From Nocardia jinanensis (GTDB lineage Bacteria > Actinomycetota > Actinomycetes > Mycobacteriales > Mycobacteriaceae): a stretch of 64,000 nt of DNA. The stretch lies in contig NZ_BMMH01000008.1 in assembly GCF_014645735.1 (NCBI RefSeq), positions 62,001-126,000 of the forward strand. The letters are read 5' to 3'. The notes under the pieces are model-generated. The model saw only the letters and a program-made list of their open reading frames with translations. It had not been told where the DNA came from and ran no database searches. The translations under genes were made by a program, and so were the position numbers. Positions 43,912 through 51,499 of the stretch are shown here, in pieces (the stretch's first letter is position 1; each line of letters begins with the position of its first letter).

Positions 43912-46401
43912 ATGATCGAGCACCGCGGTGGAGCCCCGGCCACCTCCGAGCTGCCCCTTGAATCGGTGGTCGCGCTGGTGGATTCGACCTCGGCGACCGA
44001 ACGCGAACTGATCGGGCGGTGGATCGCCGAGGGCGGGCTCGCGGCCGAGTTGGGGGTGGATGCCCCGGTGACCCAGCTCGACCTGGACGCCGGTGCCATC
44101 GCCGACCGGCTCACCGGCCGCGCGGACGATCCACTGGTGGTCCCGGTCCGGGTGCTGTGGCTCCCGCCCGAACGCGACGGCGTCCGGCGGGTGACCTTCG
44201 GTGACCTCGCGCTGCTCACCAATCCCCGCCGCCCGAACCGGCTCGCCCAGCGGCGCCTGGTCGAGCATTCCCCGGACCGGCACCTGGTGCTCACCGGCAG
44301 CCCGGCCCGGCTCGGCGAACTGCGAGCCAACAATCCCGAGGCGGCGGCCCTGCACCGAACCGGCACCGCCGAACCATTCGCCCGCGCGGTGGTGCGGGCC
44401 GCGGTGGTCGCCCTCGAACGCGCCGAACGCGGCGTGATCGGCGACCGGTACAAGGTGCCCCGTCTGGTCGCCGAGGAGATTTTGGACTCGCCGGAGTTCC
44501 TGCGGCGGCTCGAGGTGATCGCCGACGAGTCCGGGTCCGATCCACAGGACGTGCACCGGCGCGCCGAAAAAGCACTCAACGAACTCGTCGCCGCGCAGAG
44601 CCGCACGGTCTCGGATCTTTTCACCCAGGCGATGCGGCCGGTCCACGCGTCGACCTGGAAGGTCGATTGCGACGAATCCGGGCTGGCCGCGCTACGTGCG
44701 CTCAACCGGCGCTATCCGCTGGTCTTCCTGCCCTCGCATCGGTCCTATGTGGACGCGTTCGTACTGGGCGATGTGCTGGCCCGCAACGATTTCCCGCCCA
44801 ACCATGTGGTCGGTGGCGCGAATCTGCGGTTCTGGCCGATGGGTCCGATCGCCCGGCGCACCGGAACGATCTTCATCCGGCGCAGTTTCGGCGGGGATAC
44901 GGTGTACCAGGCGGTGGTCGAGGAGTACTTCGGCTATCTGATGGCGCGGCGGTTCAACTTGGAGTGGTACTTCGAGGGCGGCCGCACCCGCACCGGCAAA
45001 CTCCGCCCACCCCGCTACGGACTGCTCAACTACCTGGCCGCGGCGGTCCGGCAGGAACGGATCAGCGACGCGCTCCTGGTACCCGTGTCGATCACCTACG
45101 AACGACTCAACGAACTCGGCGCCATCGCCGACGAACAAATGGGCGGCCGCAAGAAATCCGAGGGTCTGGCCTGGCTGGCCCGCTACGTCCGCAACCAGCA
45201 GCATTCGGCCGGACACGTCTACGTCCGGTTCGGCGATCCGCTCTCGACGCGGGAACGTCTCGCCGCGCACGGCGATCCGCTCGTTTCGCGACCGGTCATC
45301 ATCCCCCTGCACCGGACCGACCCGGCCGATCGCAACGTCGCACAACCGGTCGACCCGCACGACTCGGTCGGGGAAAGCGAACGCCTGGCGGTACAGCGGC
45401 TCGCGTTCGACGTGGCGGTGGGCATCAACTCGGTCACCCCGATCACGGTCAACGCCCTGGTCGCCCTGGCCCTGCTGGGCGTACACCAGCGGGCGCTGAC
45501 CCGAGCCGAGGTCTGTGAGGTCCTCGCACCCGTACTGGACTACATCGAACAACGCGATCTGCCACGCGGCGAGATCGCGAAACTGCGGGACGAGCAGAGC
45601 CTGGCCGTGGTCCTGGAGCAGTTATCGCTCGCGAATGTGGTCACGGTCTATCGCAGCGGGGTGGAACCGGTGTACTCGATCGAGGCGGGTGCCCACCTGG
45701 AAGCCGCGTTCTACCGCAACAGCGCGGTGCACTGGTTCGTCGACCGCGCCATTGTGGAGCTGGCGATCCTGGCCGCGGTGGAAGCCGCGCCCGAGGATCC
45801 GGCCGGCGGCGCCGTCGGACCGGACGCCGACGCCCTGGACTTCGGCTGGGAAGAGGCCTACCGATTGCGGGATCTGCTGAAATTCGAGTTCTTCTTCCCG
45901 GACCGGGCCGAATTCGCCGAGCGGATCACCGCGGAGATGCTGCTGGTGGACCCCGGCTGGCGGTCCCGCTCCCGGGACACCCTCGGCAGCGAGATCCTGG
46001 GCGCGCTCACCGGTACGGGTTTCATGATGGCCCACCGGGTGCTGCGCTCGTTCTTCGACGCACAGCTGGTGGTGGCCGAACGGCTGGCCGCCCGGGAATC
46101 GACCGCGCAGATCGACCGCAAGGAGTTCATCGACGAATGCGTCTCGGTCGGCCGGCAGATGCTGCTACAGCAGCGGCTGCACAGTACGGAGTCGGTATCC
46201 ACCGAACTGTTCGCCAGCGCCCTGAAACTCGCCGCCAACCAGGGGCTGCTCGAACCCGCCGACCCGGAATCGGCGGAATCGGTGACCGGACTCGCCGAGC
46301 GCCGCCGCGAGTTCGCCGAACGGCTGCGCACGATCGGTATCCGTATCTCACGCGCCGCCGCCCTGGACCCCTCCAATCTCCCGGCGGGACGGATCCGATG
46401 A
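43912..46401 (+). CDS. plsB: Glycerol-3-phosphate 1-O-acyltransferase
   Basis: An 829-residue membrane-associated enzyme that puts the first acyl chain on glycerol 3-phosphate. The acyltransferase core has HRSYVD with H276 and D281, then GGANLRFWPMGPIARRTGTIFIRRSF, EWYFEGGRTRTGKL and LLVPVSITYERL. It is like mycobacterial PlsB2 and slightly longer than that family. Helical regions flank the core. The ATG at 43912 is the start; its stop overlaps the next start (ATGA), giving translational coupling with plsC. Confidence 0.92.
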   Translation: MIEHRGGAPATSELPLESVVALVDSTSATERELIGRWIAEGGLAAELGVDAPVTQLDLDAGAIADRLTGRADDPLVVPVRVLWLPPERDGVRRVTFGDLALLTNPRRPNRLAQRRLVEHSPDRHLVLTGSPARLGELRANNPEAAALHRTGTAEPFARAVVRAAVVALERAERGVIGDRYKVPRLVAEEILDSPEFLRRLEVIADESGSDPQDVHRRAEKALNELVAAQSRTVSDLFTQAMRPVHASTWKVDCDESGLAALRALNRRYPLVFLPSHRSYVDAFVLGDVLARNDFPPNHVVGGANLRFWPMGPIARRTGTIFIRRSFGGDTVYQAVVEEYFGYLMARRFNLEWYFEGGRTRTGKLRPPRYGLLNYLAAAVRQERISDALLVPVSITYERLNELGAIADEQMGGRKKSEGLAWLARYVRNQQHSAGHVYVRFGDPLSTRERLAAHGDPLVSRPVIIPLHRTDPADRNVAQPVDPHDSVGESERLAVQRLAFDVAVGINSVTPITVNALVALALLGVHQRALTRAEVCEVLAPVLDYIEQRDLPRGEIAKLRDEQSLAVVLEQLSLANVVTVYRSGVEPVYSIEAGAHLEAAFYRNSAVHWFVDRAIVELAILAAVEAAPEDPAGGAVGPDADALDFGWEEAYRLRDLLKFEFFFPDRAEFAERITAEMLLVDPGWRSRSRDTLGSEILGALTGTGFMMAHRVLRSFFDAQLVVAERLAARESTAQIDRKEFIDECVSVGRQMLLQQRLHSTESVSTELFASALKLAANQGLLEPADPESAESVTGLAERRREFAERLRTIGIRISRAAALDPSNLPAGRIR

Positions 46402-47846
46402 GCGCACCGGAAACCGGAACCGGCGGCGGCCCTGCCCCGGCCGCCTCGGCAACGACGATCGACACGCTGGTCGCGGCCATCCGCTCCGGGCCCCACGGCG
46501 GCGAGATCGGAGCGGTATTCGACCTGACGGCCCTCGCGGAGCTGAAATCGGCGCCGGCAGCACGGTGGCGCGGCCCCGATCGCGACCTGACCGGCACCCT
46601 GTTTGACCAGTTGCGCCACAGCGGTGAGAGTTCGGCGGCCGATATCCTCGAGCGCGCCGTGCGCAACGCTGCCGGCCGGACCCCGGAAGACCTGACCGCG
46701 GTCGGCGAGCGCCTGTTCGAACGTGGCTGGTACGACCGGCTGCGCCCCGAGTTGCTGCGACTGGTCCAGGAACATATCGCCGCCGGGCACACAGTGGTGC
46801 TGACCGGGGATTCGGGCGAATTCCAGTTACGCCCCGCGGCTGCCGCCCTGGGTATCCCCTATGTGCTCGGCACCCGGCCGGCGGTGGCCGCCGACGAGCT
46901 GACCGGTCTGATCGAGGGCGAGGTGTTCTACGGCCCCGAGAAGGCCGAGGCGGTCTCGGAATTCGCGGCGACCCACGGGATCGACCTCGCGCTCTCCTAC
47001 GTCTACAGCGGTAGCGCGGGCGACCTTCCGCTGTTGTCCCGTGCCGGGACACAGGTGCCGATCGCACCCGACCCTGTCCTCGCGGCGACCGCCGCCGAGT
47101 ACGGCTGGGCCGCACCCGCCGTCGCCCCGCGGACCGCACCGCGCCCGGCCGACTATCTCCGGACGCTCCTGGGGCTTCTGGCGCTGCTCGGCGGGGCGCT
47201 GTACGGAGTGTTGCGCAAGTCCTACACCCGCGACCGCCGGGCCATGGCCGATGCCCTCATGAAGTACGGCACGGCCTGGCCGCTGTGGCTCTGTGGGATC
47301 CGGCTCCGGGTCACGGGTACGGAGAACGCCCGGGGGCCGCGCCCGGCGGTGTTCCTGTTCAACCATCAGAGCCAGTTCGACGTGCTCATCGTTCCCGCCG
47401 TACTCGGCGGCAACGTCACCGGAATCGGTAAGAAGGAACTCATCCGGCATCCGATCTTCGGGCCGCTGATGAGGTTCGTCGGCGTCACCTTCATCGACCG
47501 TTCGAACACCGACCTCGCCAAAGCCTCCCTGGCCCCCGTGGTGGACACCCTGCGCGGCGGGCTCTCCGTCGCGATCGCCCCGGAGGGCACCCGCTCCTAC
47601 ACAGCGCAGCCGGGAAGATTCAAGAAAGGCGCCTTCCATATGGCCGAGCAGGCGGGCGTGCCGGTGATCCCCGTGGTGATCCGCAATGCCGCCGATATCG
47701 GCAGACGGGATTCGATGATCGCGCGACCGGGCGTGGTCGATGTGGCGATCCTGCCGCCGATCGAAATCGGCGCGGGCGAGCTGGACGAGAAGGTCGCCGA
47801 GGTCCGGCAACGCTATCTGGACACCCTGCGCGACTGGCCGCGGTAA
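46398..47846 (+). CDS. plsC: 1-acylglycerol-3-phosphate acyltransferase fused to a degenerate HAD domain
   Basis: A 482-residue two-domain protein. The C-terminal half is a PlsC acyltransferase adding the second chain: NHQSQFD with H323 and D328, then FGPLMRFVGVTFIDRSN, APEGTRSYT and GVPVIPVVIRN. A membrane segment lies near 255-275. The N-terminal half (about 35-240) aligns with the HAD-IB phosphatase domain of mycobacterial PlsC-type proteins, but motif I reads D42-L-T44-A instead of DxDGT and the later motifs are altered, so the phosphatase should be inactive. It starts in the 4-bp overlap with plsB and completes phosphatidic acid synthesis. Confidence 0.87.
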   Translation: MSAPETGTGGGPAPAASATTIDTLVAAIRSGPHGGEIGAVFDLTALAELKSAPAARWRGPDRDLTGTLFDQLRHSGESSAADILERAVRNAAGRTPEDLTAVGERLFERGWYDRLRPELLRLVQEHIAAGHTVVLTGDSGEFQLRPAAAALGIPYVLGTRPAVAADELTGLIEGEVFYGPEKAEAVSEFAATHGIDLALSYVYSGSAGDLPLLSRAGTQVPIAPDPVLAATAAEYGWAAPAVAPRTAPRPADYLRTLLGLLALLGGALYGVLRKSYTRDRRAMADALMKYGTAWPLWLCGIRLRVTGTENARGPRPAVFLFNHQSQFDVLIVPAVLGGNVTGIGKKELIRHPIFGPLMRFVGVTFIDRSNTDLAKASLAPVVDTLRGGLSVAIAPEGTRSYTAQPGRFKKGAFHMAEQAGVPVIPVVIRNAADIGRRDSMIARPGVVDVAILPPIEIGAGELDEKVAEVRQRYLDTLRDWPR

Positions 47847-47874
47847 CCGCCGCGATCGGCCGGCACGACCAGTG

Positions 47875-48594
47875 TCAGAGCGCGCGGCCCAGCAGCAGCT
47901 TCCACGGCATGAGCGCCGATTCCAGCTGCACCTTGAAACTCATCTTGGAGTCTCCGAGAGTCCGCTCCTCGAAGCGAATGGGGACCTCGGCGATCTCGAC
48001 GCCCTGTTTCTTGGCCCGGTAGTTCATCTCGACTTGGAACGAATAGCCGTTGCTGCGGATGGAGCCGATATCGATGGCGCGCAGCGTATCGGCCTGCCAG
48101 GCCTTGAAACCGGCGGTGGCGTCCTTGATCCCGAGCCGCAGGATGGCGTTGACATAGAAGTTGGCCCACGCGGACAGCGCCTTGCGGTACCACTTCCATT
48201 CCGCCGCGGTCGAACCACCGGGCACATAGCGGGACCCGAGCACCACTCCCGTACCCGGCCGCTTCAGCTCCTCCAGCATGGCTGGGATCACCTCGGCGGG
48301 ATGGGACAGGTCGGCGTCCATCTGGATCACCACATCCGCGCCCTCCTCGAGCGCGCGAGTGATCCCGGCGATGTAGGCCCGGCCCAGCCCGTCCTTCTCG
48401 GTGCGGTGCAGCACCGAGACCGCGTCCGGAAACTCGGCGGCCAGCTTCTCCGCGGCCTCACCGGTGCCATCCGGGGAGTTATCGTCGACTACCAGTACGT
48501 GCAGGTCCGGCACGGGTAGCGCGGTCAGCCTCTCCACCGCAACCGGCAGATTGTCCCGCTCGTTGTAGGTCGGCACAACAACGGTAACCCTCAA
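47875..48594 (-). CDS. ppm1: Polyprenol-monophosphate mannose synthase (GT2)
   Basis: A 239-residue family-2 glycosyltransferase that moves mannose from GDP-mannose to polyprenyl phosphate for lipoglycan synthesis. Motifs: VVVPTYNERDNL, VVDDNSPDGT, QMDADLSHP (the metal-binding DxD), VLGSRYVPGG, KDATAGFKAW and PIRFEERTLGDSKMS. The start is a TTG at 48594 with GGGAGGG upstream. In M. tuberculosis the same domain is fused to an apolipoprotein N-acyltransferase; here it stands alone. It is convergent with plsC, 28 bp apart. Confidence 0.9.
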   Translation of the reverse strand: MRVTVVVPTYNERDNLPVAVERLTALPVPDLHVLVVDDNSPDGTGEAAEKLAAEFPDAVSVLHRTEKDGLGRAYIAGITRALEEGADVVIQMDADLSHPAEVIPAMLEELKRPGTGVVLGSRYVPGGSTAAEWKWYRKALSAWANFYVNAILRLGIKDATAGFKAWQADTLRAIDIGSIRSNGYSFQVEMNYRAKKQGVEIAEVPIRFEERTLGDSKMSFKVQLESALMPWKLLLGRAL

Positions 48595-48758
48595 GGGTCG
48601 CCCTCCCTGCTCACCTGGTCTCGCCCGGCAGCCGGTACATCAGGCCGCGGGCGTCGCTACGAATTACCCGTGAACGGTAGCCCAACCGCCCGCCCGGGCA
48701 TGCAGCGCACCGGTCATAGCCTCGCTGAGCGCGGGCGTCGGTAGACTCCGGCGGGGGT

Positions 48759-48941
48759 TCAGTCGCCCTCGCGCCACGTCCGGTCCGCCGCGTCCTGCGT
48801 GGCGTTGCGCTGGTGCGCGATCTCGATCGCTCGTTCGGCCGTGGCCTGATCCGGGTAGGGGCCCATACGGTCCCGGAACCAGCACTGACGCCCACGCTCG
48901 GCGCGCTGATGCTTCAAGCAGTAGTACCACCGTTCGGCCAT
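48759..48941 (-). CDS. Small conserved protein (Rv2049c-like)
   Basis: A 60-residue protein: AERWYYCLKHQRAE, then QCWFRDRMGPYPDQATAERAIEIAHQRNATQD and an acidic end. The Trp/Tyr/Cys-rich start and the MGPYP-(D/E)-x-(A)-T-A-E-x-A-I pattern suggest a small SPOR-like fold. Such a gene accompanies ppm1 in mycobacteria. Function is unknown. The ATG is at 48941. Confidence 0.75.
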   Translation of the reverse strand: MAERWYYCLKHQRAERGRQCWFRDRMGPYPDQATAERAIEIAHQRNATQDAADRTWREGD

Positions 48942-49018
48942 ACTCTCAGCATTCCACCGGACCGGCGTCCGAAACAGCAGAAACCCCCCGACCGTGACGA
49001 TCAGGGGGTTGATGATTG

Positions 49019-49092
49019 TGGCCAGGGCCGGGATCGAACCGGCGACCTTTCGCTTTTCAGGCGAACGCTCGTACCAACTGAGCTACCTGGCC
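49019..49092 (-). tRNA. tRNA-Phe (GAA)
   Basis: A 74-nt cloverleaf on the minus strand: acceptor GGCCAGG/CCTGGCC, D-loop AGCTCAGTTGGTA, anticodon loop CTGAAAA inside a TTCGC/GCGAA stem, T-arm GGTTCGATCC. It is last in the order Glu-Asp-Phe. Confidence 0.95.
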
Positions 49093-49150
49093 GCAGGCAC
49101 CCGGAACGAATGCCATCCGATGGAAGCCGGATTGCTCCGGCATCCATTGG

Positions 49151-49224
49151 CGACCCTGACGGGACTCGAACCCGCGACCTCCGCCGTGACAGGGCGGCGC
49201 GCTAACCAACTGCGCCACAGGGCC
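49151..49224 (-). tRNA. tRNA-Asp (GTC)
   Basis: A 74-nt cloverleaf: acceptor GGCCCTG/CAGGGTC, anticodon loop CTGTCAC inside CCGCC/GGCGG, T-arm GGTTCGAGTCC. The CCA tail is encoded at 49148-49150. Confidence 0.95.
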
Positions 49225-49254
49225 TTGCTGTGTGCCACCTACTCACGTAAGTGG

Positions 49255-49327
49255 TACCCCCTACGGGATTCGAACCCGCGCTACCGCCTTGAAAGGGCGG
49301 CGTCCTAGGCCGCTAGACGAAGGGGGC
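49255..49327 (-). tRNA. tRNA-Glu (TTC)
   Basis: A 73-nt cloverleaf: acceptor GCCCCCT/AGGGGGT, anticodon loop CTTTCAA inside CCGCC/GGCGG, T-arm GGTTCGAATCC. The CCA tail is not encoded. Confidence 0.95.
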
Positions 49328-49421
49328 TCGTCCCGGATTTCTCCGGACCGGCTTTCAACGGCTGTCCGTTGGGAGCTCGCATAGCTTATGACAGGGTGAA
49401 CACAATTCCCAAATCTGCTGG

Positions 49422-50084
49422 TCAAGCGGGCGAACCCAGCTCTTCGAGCCGTGCGCTCGCCCGCCATCCCGACCGGCCGAACTCCTCGTTCCACGCCGGG
49501 GTACAGGTGGCCTGCACCAGCACCTCCAGCGACTCCCGGAACCGGGTCCGCAGATCGGGCTCACCGCCGTGGGCTTCGACCATATAGCGCTGACCGATCA
49601 GCGCGCCGGTGAGCGTACGGGTGAAACGGCCGGGGTCGGTATCCGGACGCAACTGCCCCCGCTCGATCGCCCCGACTGTCAGGTCACGGATGGCCACGGA
49701 GAGCATCGGGCAGCCACCGTGGCCCTGCCGATGGAAGCCGGGATCGATGACGAGCCGGAATTCGGCCTGCACGATGATGTCGTGTTCGAGCCGCAGCGCC
49801 AGCTCGTCCAAGACACCGTGCAGAATGTCGAGCGACCCGAGGTCCGTACGAACGAGCCAGCGATCGATTGTGATGCGGTACCGCTCGATCGCCGAATCGA
49901 GTACGGCCCGTGCCAGATCTTCCTTCGAATCGAAATGGAAGTACATGGCACCCTTGGTCGCCCGCGATCCCTCCAAAATACGGTTGAGCGAAGCCGCGGC
50001 ATAGCCGCTCTTCCCGAACTCAACGGCGGCGGACCGGATAATTGCCGCCCGTGTCCGACGGGCCCGCTCTTGCTGCCGTGCCAT
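49422..50084 (-). CDS. TetR-family regulator, gamma-butyrolactone-receptor type (ScbR/ArpA-like)
   Basis: A 220-residue regulator. The N-terminal helix-turn-helix RARRTRAAIIRSAAVEFGKSGYAAASLNRILEGSRATKGAMYFHFDSKEDLARAVLD follows the butyrolactone-receptor pattern closely, notably ATKGAMYFHF-SKEDLA. The C-terminal domain is typical of autoregulator receptors, with a conserved Trp (DRWLVRT) and the PGFHRQGHGGCP loop. Such proteins bind butyrolactone signals and repress specialised-metabolite or morphological genes. The ATG at 50084 has a GGAGG site. Two palindromes of the receptor-operator type lie about 120-160 bp upstream. No butyrolactone synthase gene is in the window. Confidence 0.85.
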   Translation of the reverse strand: MARQQERARRTRAAIIRSAAVEFGKSGYAAASLNRILEGSRATKGAMYFHFDSKEDLARAVLDSAIERYRITIDRWLVRTDLGSLDILHGVLDELALRLEHDIIVQAEFRLVIDPGFHRQGHGGCPMLSVAIRDLTVGAIERGQLRPDTDPGRFTRTLTGALIGQRYMVEAHGGEPDLRTRFRESLEVLVQATCTPAWNEEFGRSGWRASARLEELGSPA

Positions 50085-50201
50085 GCTCGAAACGCCTCCG
50101 AAGCTTTGTGCAATCCCCGGGGTTTCCACCCGCGGAATGCTCGCGACCGTTCATCCGCCTTTGACAAGCGGGCCGGCGTCGCGAACTTATCCTGTTGAAT
50201 G

Positions 50202-50216
50202 CCGACCTTCGGTCGG
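50202..50216. promoter_or_regulatory. Butyrolactone-receptor-type operator 1
   Basis: CCGACC-TTC-GGTCGG, followed by TTTAT. The right part GGTCGGTTTAT matches 10 of 11 positions of the ArpA half-site consensus GG(T/C)CGGT(A/T)(T/C)G(T/G). It lies 118 bp before the receptor gene start, as expected for autoregulation. Confidence 0.6.
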
Positions 50217-50227
50217 TTTATTGACCT

Positions 50228-50245
50228 GTACCGAACCTTTGGTAC
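50228..50245. promoter_or_regulatory. Butyrolactone-receptor-type operator 2
   Basis: GTACCGAA-CC-TTTGGTAC, 8-bp arms with one mismatch, 11 bp beyond operator 1 and sharing its CCGA(A)CCTT(C/T)GGT core. Confidence 0.5.
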
Positions 50246-50276
50246 GAAACCCAGCCCGTCGTGGAAACACACCGGC

Positions 50277-50285
50277 TGGTATAAT
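50277..50285 (+). promoter_or_regulatory. Extended -10 promoter element
   Basis: TGGTATAAT, a perfect TATAAT with the extended TGN, rare in this GC-rich genome. It points toward tRNA-Lys, with no gene in the 670 bp between. Confidence 0.5.
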
Positions 50286-50688
50286 TCGATAGCCCGGGTG
50301 CGCCGCAGGGGGTGCGCATCCGGGCATTCCGTCGCGCTGTTCCTGGTCCCCCATCCGCCTCCCGCAGCGTCGAACCGAGTGACACTCCGAATTCGCTGAT
50401 TCGTAACGGTACTCGGAATCTCGTACCGGCATGCGGTAAACCGATGCAGCGGGCTACCATTTCGGCACGCGGATTTCGTGAACGCGACACGATCGGCGGA
50501 AACCGAATGGCCGAGCGAATCCTCCGGTAACGCAGGATCTTCCATCGCCCGGCCGGGCCCTGGACCAGTACTCAGCCGGCCACTCCGACCTCTCGGTGCA
50601 TACCGTCTCGCTCATGCGTGCCGAGGGGCCCGCAACACCCCCGGAGACGAGCTCCCGGACCCCACAGCTGCGAGAAATCTGCCTTTAC

Positions 50689-50725
50689 CGATCCAAAGGC
50701 ATTGGTATCCAACATATTTGGATCG
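50689..50725. repeat. Nested perfect inverted repeat
   Basis: Outer arms CGATCCAAA (50689-50697) and TTTGGATCG (50717-50725) enclose an inner TTGG-TAT-CCAA. The 37-bp element is unusually AT-rich for the region. Confidence 0.8.
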
Positions 50726-50740
50726 TATCGTGCTACCCGT

Positions 50741-50772
50741 TGTATCAACAATGCCACAGGTACCGTGATACA
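50741..50772. repeat. Inverted repeat TGTATCA / TGATACA
   Basis: Perfect 7-bp arms separated by 18 bp, 15 bp beyond the nested repeat. Confidence 0.6.
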
Positions 50773-50958
50773 GGACCCATGGGTATGGTTTCCGGCCCGT
50801 GGGAGCCGCCCCGACGGGCCGACCTCCCCCTACCCACACGGCCGCACCGGCGAGCCCCGACCCGGAAGCGGACGGAGAGCCCCGCCGGGTGACGGAAAGC
50901 ACCAGCATAGCCACCCGATTACGAGAAATCCGGACTCTCCCATTACACTTGCGCCCGC

Positions 50959-51031
50959 GCCCCTATAGCTCAGTTGGTAGAGCTACGGACTTTTAATCCG
51001 CAGGTCCCAGGTTCGAGCCCTGGTGGGGGCA
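50959..51031 (+). tRNA. tRNA-Lys (TTT)
   Basis: A 73-nt cloverleaf: acceptor GCCCCTA/TGGGGGC with one G-T pair, D-arm AGCTCAGTTGGTAGAGC, anticodon loop CTTTTAA, T-arm CCAGGTTCGAGCCCTGG. The CCA tail is not encoded. Confidence 0.95.
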
Positions 51032-51499
51032 CTTCGGGCCGCCCGGTCACCGACCGGGCGCCCATCTCCGGTCGACGGCTCCCGGCCGTTCCTTTCCTCA
51101 TGTGAGTTCGACCAGCCTCGACCCGGCCACACTGTGAACCGGACCGACCCGTGCGATCTCGACCGAGAACGCCCTGGATCGACCTTCCCACCCATGGGAG
51201 GCCGACAGAGCGGGTTGATCAGCGCGGAAACCCCCGGCCGGGTGCACTCCACCCACGACCGATGTGCCATTTCCCACGGCCGCTAACGCTATCGGGACAC
51301 CCTGCGATAGGCCCATGACAGCGGATCCGGCCATACACTCGGGTGTGACCGCCCGTGCCTGGGACACCTGCGCCAACGTGCGCCTTTCTCGGTCTGATGC
51401 GTTTCGCATCACACCTACGGTGCCGTAAGGTAGGGCCGCATCGGCAACGGTTTACATCAGGTGACCCGCACGAACGCAACATATGAAGGGCTTGATTAC
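51032..51499. other. Intergenic region upstream of desA
   Basis: 468 bp without a gene. The last 110 bp contain two perfect dyads (51396-51412 and 51417-51428) that look like operators for the desaturase gene. The remainder shows nothing I can name. Confidence 0.5.
51396..51428. promoter_or_regulatory. Tandem dyads upstream of desA
   Basis: TGATGCG-TTT-CGCATCA (51396-51412) and TACGG-TG-CCGTA (51417-51428), about 72-104 bp before the start codon. Desaturase genes of mycobacteria are controlled by acyl-CoA-responsive repressors such as MadR; whether either dyad is such a site is a guess. Confidence 0.45.

Larger units (their letters stand above)
50085..50958. other. Gene-poor region with operators, promoters and dyads
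   Basis: About 870 bp between the receptor gene and tRNA-Lys, with lower GC than the rest in places. Open frames here lack codon bias and homology patterns. Contents: TTGACA at 50161, dyads at 50202 and 50228, a perfect TATAAT at 50280, a nested hairpin at 50689-50725 and another dyad at 50741-50772. It may hold an untranslated RNA or the remains of deleted genes. Confidence 0.5.

Noticed and set aside
44692..47810. Long minus-strand frames opposite plsB and plsC
   Set aside because: They lack any conserved motif, and both plus-strand genes are secure.
50199..50914. Several 60-100 residue open frames in the interval before tRNA-Lys
   Set aside because: None has a Shine-Dalgarno site with matching codon bias, and their sequences look like translated non-coding DNA. 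A very small peptide cannot be excluded.
49019..51031. Integrated element using the tRNA genes as attachment site
   Set aside because: No integrase gene and no repeat of a tRNA 3' end was found, so only gene loss or old insertion can be suggested.
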